In this document: positions 46,308 to 57,970 of the stretch, piece by piece | Layout: each line of letters starts with the position of its first letter | Numbering within the stretch: the stretch's first letter is position 1 | Assembly: GCA_014529385.2 (NCBI GenBank) | Contig: CM043969.1 | Span: 70,669,676-70,733,675, forward strand | Direction: 5' to 3' | Source: Adiantum capillus-veneris | Lineage: Eukaryota; Streptophyta; Polypodiopsida; Polypodiales; Pteridaceae | Length of the DNA: 64,000 nt | Translations under genes and position numbers: made by a program | Notes under the pieces: model-generated | What the model was told of the DNA's origin: nothing | The model's database searches: none | What the model saw: the letters and a program-made list of their open reading frames with translations, nothing else

Positions 46308-47446
46308 TGTGAGCGGGATGAAAACACACACAGCGCCTCTATAACGACCCGACACACACTCTTGGGAACATACACACACACACACTATGGGGCACCACTC
46401 GGCTTAGACAACACACCTGGCCGAGACAGGGAACACACCTCTGGAGTGAGAGGAGAGAGACTATCCACTTGCCCACTCCACACACACACACACACACACA
46501 CCCAAAAAACTCAGCTCAAAAGAGGAGAATTTCTGATGTTTAGATACAATTGAGCTTGGGCCAACACCAATGGGGCAAATAGCTCACACAATATGGGTAA
46601 AATAAGCCAGATACAATCACAAACTAGAGCAGAAACTTCGCTCATAGGAGAAACTTACACAGAAAAACAGCAGGAAAAGAGTGAGGAATTTGGCAAAATG
46701 GACAGCGCCATCGCGGCCGGAACGGCCCAAAACCCCAGACTACAATGTCAAAGTGCTCAAATCCGACCTCGGATGAGCAGTTTACGGCCAAAACACGCTC
46801 CAAAAACCCAAAAAACACACCTGCGGCTGTTCCTCCTCTCTTCTCCACGTTTTTTCTGGTCTTCTCTCTTGTTTTTCAGTTCCCACACTTAGCTTTATTA
46901 GTTGGGCACCCTTGGCCTTTTAGATGACCTCAAACGGACCCCGAACAGGCCAAAAACTGACCTCGCAGTGCATAGTTGTCACCTTTTTGCATCATTCGCA
47001 CACCTGGCACTCAGCTTTTTTCCAATAATGCATCTCGCCACCACTTGAAGTGGCCCCAAAAAGTGGTCCTAATGATGACCTTGCTGCATAACTCTCACCA
47101 GAAAACACCCATGTTGTGTCCGTCCTCATCCGCGTGCAAATATTGACCTCGTTCGCCCTCCTGACGCCACTAGATGCCATCTGACGCACCTACTGACCTC
47201 ACGTCGTCGGCCCACGGATAGCTTCCTCGAGAAGTTTTACACGCTACCAAATCCTCCTTATTGTAGAAAAAACACACTAGTATTGATAATAGTGAAAATT
47301 GCTGCACTATGTACATGTTGTCCTACCTGCACACATGTGGGCCCCACATAACCACCTGGCTCTGGAAAATGGTCAATACTTTATTTCATGCACCATGCAT
47401 GGGTATGTACATATGCGCAATCCCTTGCTCCAAAAAGCTCCTGACA
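46308..47446 (-). repeat. LTR, right (5' end of the minus-strand element)
   Basis: 1139 bp, TG...CA ends, partner of the left LTR. Confidence 0.9.
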
Positions 47447-48496
47447 ACGTACCACGTTGCAGGATATACAACAAAAAGCTTCTAGTGGGTTGGTTTAAAA
47501 GGTTCTCGATACTATGAGAAATGTCATAAGTTTCCCTTTAGCTGATCCTGGCTGGTTACTCTTATGTCATTTCTTTCTCGGACGAGGTCTGAGCTGACTC
47601 TAGGGACTGAGTCGTCTAGGGTATTATGGTATGAAATACAGTTTATAGCTGGCTTGGGCAACAGTATGTCAGACATGACATAATAACATAGATATTTTTT
47701 GATAAAGGAAGTGAATATAACTAAACAAAAAAAGGGGGGCTCTGGTTTGTAAATTGGTGAATACTTAGATGTTTTTTTTGGGATATCTCAGCTTGTTTAT
47801 AAAAGGGTTCTTGAAGTAGGATCTATTCCAAAAGATTTTTTTTTCTATACTTCAAACTACAAGGAAGGGGTGGTCCTTAATAAACTGAGATCTGGCTCGA
47901 GATTGCTTGTGCCTACCTCTATAGAGTGAAATTCTCTCCAATCTGATTAAAGAAGAAGTTTGTTTTTGATAATCTCCCTAAAAAACTCCTAAAATCTTGG
48001 GTTTGGCAAAGAAAGTTTTTTTTATAAAATATAATCGAGAAATAACCAGATATATAGCTGCTCTATGGGGTTTTCACTTTCCTTTATCAGATTGGCAAAA
48101 ATGCCAAGGAACTTTTTTTCTAAAAGAACAAAATACAAGTTAAGAACTGTGTGTTTTTTTAATGGTGACATGGATAACAACTAGGATGCCTAGCATCACC
48201 TGCGTACAGTCATGTGCTAATGAATTGTTTTCTTATGGCTATGGGTGCAGGTGAGGGCTGCCTTCGTTGATTAAAAATTCTGTTCTTAACGTATGGCGGA
48301 TCTCTTACCATGATACAAAATTTCCCAGACTGTGGGATTGCGGTTTCCTGCGCTGTATTCTTTTTTCTTCATTACCTTGTACAAAATTTATTTTCAAATG
48401 CAAATAAATTATTGTACAAATCGATTGTATTATTCTAGAATTTTTGGTCTGTGAATAGGTAGTGTTCGTTTGCGTATATTTATAGATTAAGCACTA

Positions 48497-48497
<1 letters not shown>

Positions 48498-48529
<32 letters not shown>

Positions 48530-48560
48530 GTTTTGGTCACGCATGCACACACACATACAG
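48498..48560. repeat. (CA)n microsatellite at right edge of repeat B
   Basis: About 30 bp CA, then 'catggttttggtcacgcatg' and a further 'cacacacaca'; marks the end of the large retroelement. Confidence 0.9.
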
Positions 48561-48586
48561 ACGTAGGTGGGAAAGAGGAACATCTA

Positions 48587-49051
48587 TTATACTTCCTCCG
48601 TGGAGGACGTAGGGACGGCTGTGATGGCAATTTGGCAAGAAAAGAGGCCAGTTGAGTCTGCGTCCACTTGGTGGGAGGTGTTGAAGAGGAGATCCTCCAT
48701 CAGGAGTCCACCTACAGAGCTGAGAGCCATAGAGACGCCGTTGAAGCGAGCAAATACACAAGTAGGCATTGCAAAAGAGTACGTACTACAACTATTGAGC
48801 AGGGCGAGCATGGCGCCGTCCTGCAGCAGCAGCAGCTTGGTGTTCTTGATCTTCATCATCACGTCCTCAGGGAGAGATTGTCGCTGATCATCAGTCATTA
48901 TATCATCTGCAGTATCGTTGAATGGCATGGGTGCCGCCGCTCTCGCTGGCCTCATCAGTTGCACATTATTACTACTGCATAGAATAATGATCGTCAAGAC
49001 GTGTAGTAGCATGAGTGCTACCTCGTTTCTTGGCCCTCGTTTCATCTTCAT
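48587..49051 (-). CDS. Possible small secreted protein
   Basis: 154 codons from ATG at 49051. The N-terminus has a basic start, then a hydrophobic core ('ALMLLHVLTIIILCSS') and an Ala-rich stretch suitable for signal-peptidase cleavage ('RPARAAAPM' near residue 40). The remainder ('DVMMKIKNTKLLLLQDGAML', 'CSTYSFAMPTC') has four Cys and no known domain. It lies outside the transposon boundaries. GA/TC microsatellites and open intergenic DNA lie upstream. It may be a real single-exon gene, the first exon of one, or chance. Confidence 0.4.
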   Translation of the reverse strand: MKMKRGPRNEVALMLLHVLTIIILCSSNNVQLMRPARAAAPMPFNDTADDIMTDDQRQSLPEDVMMKIKNTKLLLLQDGAMLALLNSCSTYSFAMPTCVFARFNGVSMALSSVGGLLMEDLLFNTSHQVDADSTGLFSCQIAITAVPTSSTEEV

Positions 49052-49641
49052 CGCTTTCTACGTCTTACGTCTGCTGAAAGCCCCGCCAGAGATCCTTTAT
49101 CCTCCTTCATTATACCTGCCAAGTCCGGACCCTAATAAGTAATGTATGTTTGCGCATTCAAATATTTAGCCAGCCAATATGTACCTACGATTTAAGAGAC
49201 TAGGGAGATGTATTAAAAAAAGGGAGGGTGCGCAGAAGAGGTGCATATCAGTAAAGTGAAAGGGTGGTGGGGAGGAAGGGAATCTTTCCAACTAATAAAC
49301 AATTTATTTAAATTTGAGCTAGTATGTATCGAGAGAGAGAGAGAGAAAGAGGGAGAGAGAGAAGTGCGATTTAGCATTTGGACCTCTCCGGTCTCCTTTT
49401 GCTGCCTCTAGCCATCCCCACCGGAAGTTATGAACTCTTGCCTCGCAGGAGCATGTGCTCTCCCTCCCTTCCCTTGCTTTGTCCAACAACCACCACGATT
49501 CTTCACACTTGATGCTTAATCGGGTTGGGAAAAAACCTACTCAAGCCGCAACACCAAAAGCGATGGTTCGACAAGATATTAGGTCGGGTTGCGTCAACAT
49601 GCAGGAGCTCTACTTGTACAGAGTTCAAGATCGTGTGACGC
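49052..49641. other. Upstream region with GA microsatellite
   Basis: Contains 'gagagagagagagaaagagg' near 49330-49362. Could hold the promoter of the minus-strand ORF; no TATA box was identified with confidence. Confidence 0.35.
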
Positions 49642-49691
49642 ACATCAGCACATATATGCTGATCCTACATCAGCACATATATGCTGATCCT
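49642..49691. repeat. 25-bp tandem duplication of a near-palindrome
   Basis: 49642-49666 and 49667-49691 are identical; each contains 'atcagcacatatatgctgat', which is nearly its own reverse complement. Confidence 0.95.
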
Positions 49692-49916
49692 ACATCATGC
49701 ACGATCTCCGCCTCCTCAGTCTCTTCCCTTCCAGGCTTCGCTCGCCCATATGCGATCCCCTCCTCCTCTATCTCTCTCTCTCTCTCTCTCCTCCATCTCT
49801 CTCCATCTCTCTAAATAAAAAGTCCACACCGCGTGAGGCTCTTTCATACACTTTTCTTTTAAAGAGATTGAGAGAGAGCGAGCAGAGAGAAAGAGAGGGG
49901 GAGGGGTTGAAAAAAA
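49692..49916. repeat. TC-rich then GA-rich tracts
   Basis: 'tctctctctctctctcctcc' near 49770-49810 and 'gagagagagcgagcagagag' near 49870-49900 sit as an imperfect inverted pair just left of the TIR element. Confidence 0.7.
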
Positions 49917-50836
49917 AACCCTAGGTTTAGTGTAATCTCACCTGCAAATTTTGAGATTTACCTCTGAATTTTAAATTTGAAAGTGAGAAAATCTACAAAA
50001 TTTAGAGAAATTTAGCATCATTTGGTGTAAAAACCTTCAAATTTAGTCAGTTTACCAGTAAAATTCTCATAGGTAGGTTTGCCAAGTTTTCAAAACAAAG
50101 GTTTTTTCAAGCACTGGTCCCTGCGTGAAATAGTCCTCGAGATTTTTTGAAGGGTTTTGTTTATACTATATAGTTGTTGAAAATGCCGATGGTTGAACTT
50201 GAGGACCTTCTTACCTCATGTATGGTGAGTTTTCTTGCCCAACTCCTTCAAAATCAAGTTTGTCAATTATTAAGACCCTGAGATTTACCTTTCCTAGCCA
50301 ACACAGTTGGCTCAATGTGGCACAATGTTGTTTGTTGTAGCACAACCAACCTCCCAATTACCCCTTGGAGGGGGTTATCTTATGGGGTGCTAAGGATCGA
50401 GGACTGGGCCACATCATTCTGCAAGAGGATAGATGCAAATTCTAGACTACCATCCATTTAAATTTCTATGAGGCATTGATGGACGTACAACTCAAGCAGT
50501 AGATAGAGTACAAACAAAATGGGCTAAGCCGCATTGGGAAAAGCATTCCAAAGGACTACTATGGCAATCATACACCATGTCTCTTAGAAGTGTATTCAAC
50601 CTAGGGGCATCACATGTTGGGTAAGTAATCTAGGTCAAGGCATGACATACAACTCAGTAGACTAGGAACCCCAAGCAATCTAGGAACTTTGAGCTGTGAT
50701 CATATAAACATGGAAAATTTAAGAGAATTTTTTAACATTAAATTTCTCTAAAGTTGGTAGGTTTATTCACCTTCTACTTTGAATTTTGAAGATAAATCTC
50801 AAAATTTGTAGGTGGAATTACACTAAACCTAGGTTT
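49917..50836. mobile_element. Non-autonomous element with ~100-bp terminal inverted repeats
   Basis: The left end 'ccctaggtttagtgtaat' and right end 'attacactaaacctaggttt' are inverted partners. Pairing extends about 100 bp inward, through 'caaattttgagattta' and 'tttagagaaattta', with scattered mismatches. The inner ~700 bp is non-coding. Mutator-like or another long-TIR family is possible; target duplication not identified. Confidence 0.65.
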
Positions 50837-51030
50837 CTATCGATATGGGTAGGTGACAGAGAACTAGCATGTGGACAAAGTTGTCACAAGAGAATTGTTC
50901 ATAGCTTTATCAACCTTGTGTACCCTATCGATATGGGTAGGTGACAGAGAACTAGCATGTGGACAAAGTTGTCACAAGAGAATTGTTCATAGATTTATCA
51001 ACCTTGTGTACCCTACCATAATCCCCCACC
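50837..51030 (+). repeat. 98-bp tandem duplication
   Basis: 50837-50934 and 50935-51016 (plus a partial end) start 'ctatcgatatgggtaggtga' and differ at one or two bases. It begins exactly at the right end of the long-TIR element. Confidence 0.92.
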
Positions 51031-51850
51031 ATTACCACCTCCCTTGACACGTTTGTCGTCACCACCTTTGGCAACACCACTAACCCCCCCGATAGAAGGC
51101 TACCTATGATGGTGCGATCCAAACTTTAATATATAGCATGATGTGTAGTTTCTCAAAAGAATAGCCTTATTGAAATAATAGAATTATTTTCAAGTTTCCA
51201 CCGTTTTCTCTAGAGTAACTTAAAATTCACAGTATGTTATCGTACATCAACCCACAATAACTTGAGATAGAGCAAGAGAGAGGAGAAGAAAAAGTGAAGA
51301 GAAGCTCAAGCTCCCAGTCTATCATTATTCATGAGATTTGTTCGAGTGGAAACAACCTTACTCTTTTAGTGTAAGTCTCGTGGTCCTACATGTAGGGAGG
51401 TAGGAATAGGAGATTTATATCCATTGGAATCATGGTGCGACTATTCCCAACAAAGATCAATGGTGGTAGAAATGAGCTTCCAATATCTGAGGGCAACTAG
51501 TTCCAAGAAGAGGAATATCAACATGCCATTGTATGGGTTCCATGTATATCAAGCCCATACTAGTAGCCATATGGCCATATGTACTTTAACTTAGCATAAC
51601 TCTATAACATCAGAACCTAAGTACATATAGCCTCGCATTAAATTATGACTAAAGATATTTTTTCCCACTGGGTTTTTCCCTTTAGTCTTATCCAGGTATC
51701 CAAGACCTTCATTTTGTATATACGTTATATTTTACTTTTACTCTTTTATTTTTTATAACAACAAAAACAAGAAGAACCATGATATCCCCACACTACTAAT
51801 TGCAAATCTACTGAAAAGTCAAAAGGGAGAGGCCAAAAAACATTTTGACA
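51031..51850. other. Intergenic AT-rich DNA
   Basis: No gene or repeat recognised. Confidence 0.4.
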
Positions 51851-52177
51851 GAGCTTCAAGTCAACTTATAGGTACGACTTCCAGATAACAACCACATGAA
51901 AAGCAAACTAGAGCTACAATGACAACGACCTGTTGCACCAACAAGTTGATACAACCTCATGCAATTCAAGATACAACAACCAATCGGAGGGGGAGAGTTC
52001 CAGGATTCAAATACACTACAGGTATAACTTCAAGGCAGCTTTAACATCACGCAAAGCGACCAACTACAGAAGAGGCTGCCACAACAACTTCAACCAACAC
52101 CAAGACATCAAGAACTCATCAAGGCCAGCAAAGACATAGGGTCTTGTCGGGGACGACAAGAATTCGGAGGGGGAGAG
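51851..52177 (+). mobile_element. 3' internal tail of an LTR element with polypurine tracts
   Basis: CA-rich, low-complexity DNA ending in the purine tract 'cggagggggagag' (52165-52177) directly before a TGTTG LTR start. A second copy of the same tract ('cggagggggagag') lies at 51986-51998. No coding domain remains. Confidence 0.6.
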
Positions 52178-52760
52178 TGTTGAAAGGAATCCCTTTCAAC
52201 AATGTTTCCACAAAGATTTCATGAAGATTCCTCAAAGATTCTAAAGATTCCACATGAAGATGGTGATGAAGATGGATGCTGCAACATGAAGATACGAGTT
52301 CATGGACGTCATCGAATATCCCGTTATTATTATTTTGAGCCATTACGGCCACTTTTGTAATGTTTACGGGAACCTCATATTTTAAATCGGCACTTGTATT
52401 TTGGCCACAGATGCTTGTATAATGAGTAAAGCCAACTCAGTTTCTTGTAATTAAGCTCTGTAGAAGCCTAGGGACAATTTAGGTCATTTGGCCGGACATT
52501 AGGTTTGAAGGCTTGGTATATAAGCTGAAACCTAAGGCTTTGTAAAGGACACATTACGTTATCTCAATTAATATACAGTCGTGGGTTCTACAGCACACCG
52601 TAGTGAGCTTCATGCACACACACCGTCGCGCACACTAATCACATTGCAGATATGAGAGTAGGAGCGTGTTAGCATCGAGGAGCTCTCCGCGTCGACGCAA
52701 GCAATGCAACCCGAGGACCACATCGCGAGCCCGCCTGCTACGAGCTATATTTGGTCGTAA
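52178..52760 (+). repeat. LTR following the polypurine tract
   Basis: Starts TGTTGAAAGGAATCCC, contains a short inverted repeat at its start ('gaaaggaatccctttc'), a TATA-like 'ggtatataagc' near 52516 and a downstream region rich in 'cac'. The end near 52760 is uncertain because no partner LTR is in the window. Confidence 0.6.
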
Positions 52761-53230
52761 GTACCTCAAATGATATCGGTTCTGAATGATCGAGTAGTCG
52801 TTAGAATCAGGGCAAAAATCTCTTCGTGTTGATGTCTTTGTAGATCAGTTTTGTACACTTTGGAAATTGCTATTTTGAGTCTATCGCGACAGAGATTAGA
52901 GATCTTACAGTTATGGTTTTCAGGGTTTAGGTGTTTGGCCATATAGGATATGTCCTTGTGAGTCTTGCCCTCCGATTTTGAGTCATTCTGATATGGTTTG
53001 AAACTGTTTCGAGCTTGTAGTGTTTTGTAGGATGCGTTGTCTGTTTCTTTGCTTTATGGTAGTGTTGTGGTAGGATTAGTGACTATAGAGTGTTGTTCAT
53101 GTCTAGCTCACGGTTGACAACCCAGAGATTTTCTCCATGCCCTAGTCAGGTCAGCTACATCCTCGGATTGACAGTTTGTTGGTCTGTGTTCTCGCTGTGC
53201 TCCATCGTCCGTCGCGGCGTACCCGCTAAC
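52761..53230. other. Intergenic DNA left of the satellite
   Basis: No gene seen. The phrase 'gtctatcgcgacagag' (52882) resembles 'gtctatcgcgatatac' (63717) and 'gtctatcgcaatagac' (63852), hinting at related repeats at both ends of the right-hand part of the window. Confidence 0.35.
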
Positions 53231-56200
53231 ATGGAGGTTTTAGCCCTAGGTGGTTTGAAGGTCAATCTGTGAAGGGAGTGTAACTACTACGTTTACTACC
53301 ATGGATAATTTGGGACAGAGGTCCACAACTTGTCCAACCTACTAGCCATTTTTTATGGAGGTTTTAGCCCAAGGTGATTTGAAGGTCCACCACCTGTCCA
53401 AGCTAGCTCTATTGAATAGTCTTATCTTTAGTTTGATCATGTTGATGGTTTGGGGTAGAGGTCCAGCACGTTTCTAACCTACTATCCATTGTGTTATTAA
53501 TGTTTTAGCCCAAGGTGGTTTGAAGGTTCACCACCTGTCCAAGTTTGATCTATTGAAAGAAGCTTTCTCTTTTGTTTGAAGATCAATGTGTGCATGGAGT
53601 GTAGATACTATATTTACTTCCATGGAGGGTTTGGGACAGAGGTCCATCACTTGTCCAATCTACTAACCATTGTGTTATGGAGGTTTTAGCCCAAGCTGCT
53701 TTGCAGGTCCACCACCTGTCCAAGCTAGCTCTATTGAATAATCCTATCTCTACTCTAATAGCATGGATGGCTCTGGGTAAAGGTCAATCACTTGTCCAAT
53801 TTACTATTTCTTTTGTTATAAAGGTTTTAGCCCAAATTGGTTTGAAGGTCCACCTCCTGTCCAAGCTAGATGTATTGAAAGAAGCTATCTCTATTGTTTG
53901 AAGGTCATGTCCAAGCTAGATCTGTTGAAAGTAGCTATCTCTATTGTTTGAAGGTCAATGTGTGAATAGAGTGTCTACTATGTTTACTACTAGGGATGGT
54001 TTGGGACAGAGGTCCACCAACTTGTCCAACCTACTAACCATTGTGTTATGCAGGTTTTAGCCCAAGGTTTTTTGAAGGTCCACCACCTGTACAGGCTAGC
54101 TCTTTTTAAAGAAAGTAGCTCTATTGTTTGAAGATCAATGTGTGCATGGAGTGTAGCTACTATTTTTACTACCATGAATGGTTTGGGACATAGGTCCATC
54201 ACTTGTCCAACCTACTAACCATTGTGTTATGGAGGTTTTAGCCCAAGGTGGTTTGAAGTTCTACTATCTATCCAAGCTATCTCTATTGAGTAGTCCCATC
54301 TCTACTCTAATAGTGTGGATGGTTTGTGGTATAGGTTCAACATAGGTCCAACCCACTATTCATTGTGTTATCGAGGATTTAGAACAAGGTGTTTTGAAGG
54401 TCCACCACTTGTCAAAGCTAGATCCACGAAAAGAATCTATCTCTATTGTTTGAAGGTAAATTTGTGAATGGAGTGTAGATACCATGTTTAATACCATGGA
54501 TGGTTTGGGGAAGAGGTTCACCACTTGTCCAACCTACTTACCATTGTGTTATAGAGGTTTTAGCCCAAGGTTGTTAGAAGGTCCACCATCTAGTGAAGCT
54601 AGCTCTATTGAAAGACGACATCTCTATTGTTTGAAGTTCAACGTGTGTATGAAGTGTAACTACTATGTTTACTACCATGTATGGTTTCGAGTAGAGGTCC
54701 ACCACTTTTCCAAGCTACTACCCATTGTGTTATGGAGGTTTTAGCCCTATGTGGTTTGAAGATCAATTTTTGAATGGAATGTAACTACTATGTTTACTAC
54801 CATGGATGGTTTGGGATAGAGGTCCACAACTTGTTCAACCTAATAACCATTTTTTTATGGAGGTTTTAGCCCAAGGTGGTTTGAAGGTCCACCACGTGTC
54901 CAAGCTAGCTCTATTGAATAGTCCTATCTGTAGTCCGATCATGTTGATGATTTAGGGTAGAGGTCCAGCACTTTTTCAACCTACTATCCATTGTGTTATT
55001 GAGGTTTTAGCCCAAGGCGGTTTGAAGGTTCACCACCTATCCAAGTTTGATCTATTGAAAGAATATTTCTCTTTTGTTTGAAGATCAATGTGTACATGGA
55101 GTGTAGCTACTATGTTTACTACCATGGAGGGCTTGGGACAAAGGTCCATCACTTGTCCAATCTACTAACCATTGTGTTATGGAGGTTTTAGCCCAAGCTG
55201 GTTTGAAGGTCCACCACCTATCCAAGCTAGTTCTAGTGAATAATCCTATCTCTAATCCAATAGCGTGGATGGTTCTAGGTAGAGGTCAATCACTTGTCCA
55301 ATTTACTATTTCTTGTGTTATAAAGGTTTTCGCCCAAGGTGGTTTGAGGGTCCACCACCTGTCCAAGCTAGATGTATTAAAAGAAGCTATCTCTATTGTA
55401 TGAAGTTCATGTCCAAGCTACATCTATTGAAAGTAGCTAGATCTATTGTTTGAAGGTCAATGTGTGAATGGAGTGTCTACTATGTTTACTACCATGGATG
55501 GTTTGGGGTAGAGGTCCACTACTTGTCCAACCTACTAACCACTATGTTATGGAGGTTTTAGCCCAAGGTTTTTTAAAGGTCCGCCACCTGTACAAGCTAG
55601 CTCTTTTTAAAGAATCTTTCTCTATTCTTTAAAGATCAATGTGTGCATGGAGTGTAGCTACTATGTTTACTACCGTGGATGGTTTGGGACATAGGTTCAT
55701 CACTTGTCCAACCTACTAACCATTGTGTTATGTTAGTCCAAGTTGGTTTGAAGGTTCACCACCTATCCAAGTTATCTCTATTGAGTAGTCCTATCTCTAC
55801 TCTAATAGGGTGGATGGTTTGGTGTAGAGGTCCAACATTGGTTCAATGCACTATCCATTGCATTATCGACGGTTTAGAACAAGGTGGTTTGAAGGTCCAC
55901 CACCTGTCAAAGCTAGATCTACTAAAAGAATCTATCTCTATTGTTTGAAGTTCAATTTGTGAATGGAGTGTAGCTACTATGTTTAATACCATGGATGGTT
56001 TGGGATAGAGGTTCACCACTTGTCCAACCTACTTACCATTGTGTTACGGAGGTTTTAGCCCAAGGTTGTTTGAAGGTCTACCATCTAGCTAAGCTAGCTC
56101 TATTGAAAGAAGCTATATCTATTGTTATAAGGTCAATGTGTGAATGAAGTGTAGCTACTATGTTTACTACCATGTATGGTTTGGCGTAGAGGTCCACCAC

Positions 56201-57013
56201 TCATCCAACCTACTAACCATTGTGTTATGGAGGTTTTAGCCCAAGGTGGTTTGAAGGTCCACCACCTCTCGAACCTAGTTCTATTGAATAGACCTATCTC
56301 TACTATGATAGCATGGATGGTTTTGGGTAGAGGTCCAACACTTGTCCAACCTACTATCCATTGTGTTATGGAGGTCTTAGCCCAAGGTGGTTTGGAAGTC
56401 CACCACCTGTCCAAGCTATCGCTGTTGAATAGTCCTATCGCTATTGTTTGAAGGTCAATGTGTGAATGGAGTGTAGCTACTATGTTTACTACCAAGGATG
56501 GTCTGGGTAAAGGTCCACCACTTGTTCAACCTACTAACCATTGTGTTATGGAGGTTTTATCCCAAGGTGGTTTTAAGGTCCACCACTTGTCCAAGCTAGC
56601 TCTATTGAATAGTCCTATCTCTACTGTGATAGCATGGATGGTTTTGGGTAGAGGTCCAACACTTGTCCAACCTACTATACATTGTGTTATGGAGGTTTTA
56701 GCCCAAGGTGGTTTGAAGGTCCACCACTTCTCCAAGCTAGCTCTATTCAATAGTCCTATCTCTATTGTTTGAAGGTCAATGTGTGAATGGATGGTTTCGG
56801 GCAGAGGTCCACCACTTGTCCAACCTGCTATCAGTTGTGTTATAAAGGTTTTAGCCCAAGTTGGTTTGAAGGTCCACCACTTGTCCAAGCTAGTTCGATT
56901 GAAAGAAGCTATCTCTATTTTTTGAAGATCAATGTGTGAATGGAGTGTAACTACCATATTTAGCCGCATGGACGGTTGGGGGAAGAGGTCCACCACTTGT
57001 CCAAGCTAGCTCG
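53231..57013 (+). repeat. Satellite-like tandem array with higher-order structure
   Basis: About 3.8 kb made almost wholly of one unit family: 'atggaggttttagcccaagg' then 'tccaccacctgtccaagcta' then 'ctattgaatagtcctatctc' then 'atggtttgggacagaggtcc'. Units come in a short form of 141 bp (47 codons) and a longer form near 185 bp that adds 'tgtgtgaatggagtgtagct'-type sequence. Blocks recur at about 1.5 kb (for example 53677-53901 and 55179-55403 encode near-identical peptides), so there is a higher-order repeat. The short form keeps one plus-strand frame open through two or more units ('MEVLAQGGLKVHHLSKLALL'). Confidence 0.93.
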
Positions 57014-57250
57014 TTTTAAATGAAACTGCCTAACTTTAAATAATCTCATCTAAATTTGAATTAAACCGCCCAAATTTAAATGATCCCGTCTAAATTCAAA
57101 TCAAGCCATGAAGATTTAAATAATCCCACCTAAATCAACTTCACCGTCTCGCTTAAATTCAAAATTTCCTATCCAGATTCAAATTTTAAAGCAAGTTCAG
57201 TTAAAAGGATGTCTTTGTCTCGCCTAAATTCAAATCCGCCCTTGTTGAAT
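57014..57250. repeat. Short dispersed 'CCYAAATTYAAAT' motif cluster
   Basis: At least eight variants of 'cctaaatttgaat' / 'cccaaatttaaat' occur in 230 bp right after the satellite, a decayed short tandem repeat. Confidence 0.6.
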
Positions 57251-57679
57251 CACATTTTTTGCATCTATAGCCAAACATGGTCCACCACCTACCCAACCAA
57301 TAACACCAAGAAAACCCCCAACATTATACATCCACCAAAATTCTAGCTCAAATATTTCATATTTTAGTCATTTCAGAAACAACAGACAAAGAAAGTAGCC
57401 ATCAGCAACTCAACAAAGACCAACCATTTGGCCAAACCAAGATTTAAGCAATTGACACAAGTAAGTTGACTTGTCATTCATGTTTATTGTTAATACACTA
57501 TGTATTTAATATTACACAAAGAATAGATTTGCATATCTCTGTATGCTTGAAATATGTGTATTTGCATAATAAATACTAAACTCTAAAACCTAAAAATGTA
57601 AATTATGTCTCTTTGAAAAAAAGAATGAGAGAGAATTGATGAGAGAGAGAGAGAGAGAGGGAGAGAGGGAGAAAGATGT
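57251..57679. other. Intergenic DNA
   Basis: AT-rich; a GA tract ('gagagagagagagagaggga') lies near 57642-57672. Nothing else seen. Confidence 0.4.
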
Positions 57680-57970
57680 ACCTGTTCTGTTGTGTCAACC
57701 TGTTTTGCTATGTCAATGTGTTCCACAATAGCGACCTGCTCTGCAATAACGACCTGCTTTGCAATAGCGACCTACTATGTGATAGTGCAAGCTGCTCTGC
57801 GATGGCGACCTACTCGACGATGGCAATAGCGACCTGATTTTCTCAGATGGTGATGGCAAACTATTCTGCAGTGTTGAGCTATTCTGTGATGGCGATACCA
57901 CCTGCAATAGCAACCTGGTTTGCAATAGTGACCTGCTCTACGATGGCGATCTGCTTGAAGATGGAAGTAA
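57680..57970 (+). repeat. ~21-bp minisatellite
   Basis: About 13 diverged units of 'gcaatagcgacctgctctgc'. Apparent reading frames through it are a by-product. Confidence 0.85.

Larger units (their letters stand above)
42508..47446 (-). mobile_element. Gag-only LTR retrotransposon (non-autonomous, Ty3-like)
   Basis: Two LTRs (42508-43682 and 46308-47446) start TGTGAGCGGGATG and end TGACA, are in direct orientation, and differ by about 17 substitutions plus CA-tract length, so the insertion is young. A 4-bp target duplication ACGT flanks it (42504-42507, 47447-47450), and repeat A shows the empty site near 34670. The element reads on the minus strand: next to the right LTR is a primer-site-like 'TTTGGCGCCCCCACGG' (minus strand, near 46290-46305) and next to the left LTR a purine-rich 'AGGGGGTGGGCAAA'. 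Only a gag-like gene and one more frame lie inside; no protease, RT or integrase is present, so it must borrow them. This is the TR-GAG type of layout. Confidence 0.88.
39900..48502 (+). repeat. Long direct repeat B (right), split by an LTR element
   Basis: 39900-42507 and 47451-48502 together match repeat A (32065-35738) base for base in order. The LTR element at 42508-47446 lies between. Repeat B ends at 'gcactactacacacacac', again running into (CA)n (48498-48527). Confidence 0.88.

Noticed and set aside
53677-56996. Several 70- to 156-codon proteins on both strands of the satellite
   Set aside because: The same peptides recur with the repeat period and frames exist on both strands, as expected from a repeat whose unit length is a multiple of three.
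57680-57970. A CRISPR-like array
   Set aside because: Units of about 21 bp vary continuously and there are no unique spacers. It is a decayed minisatellite in a plant genome.
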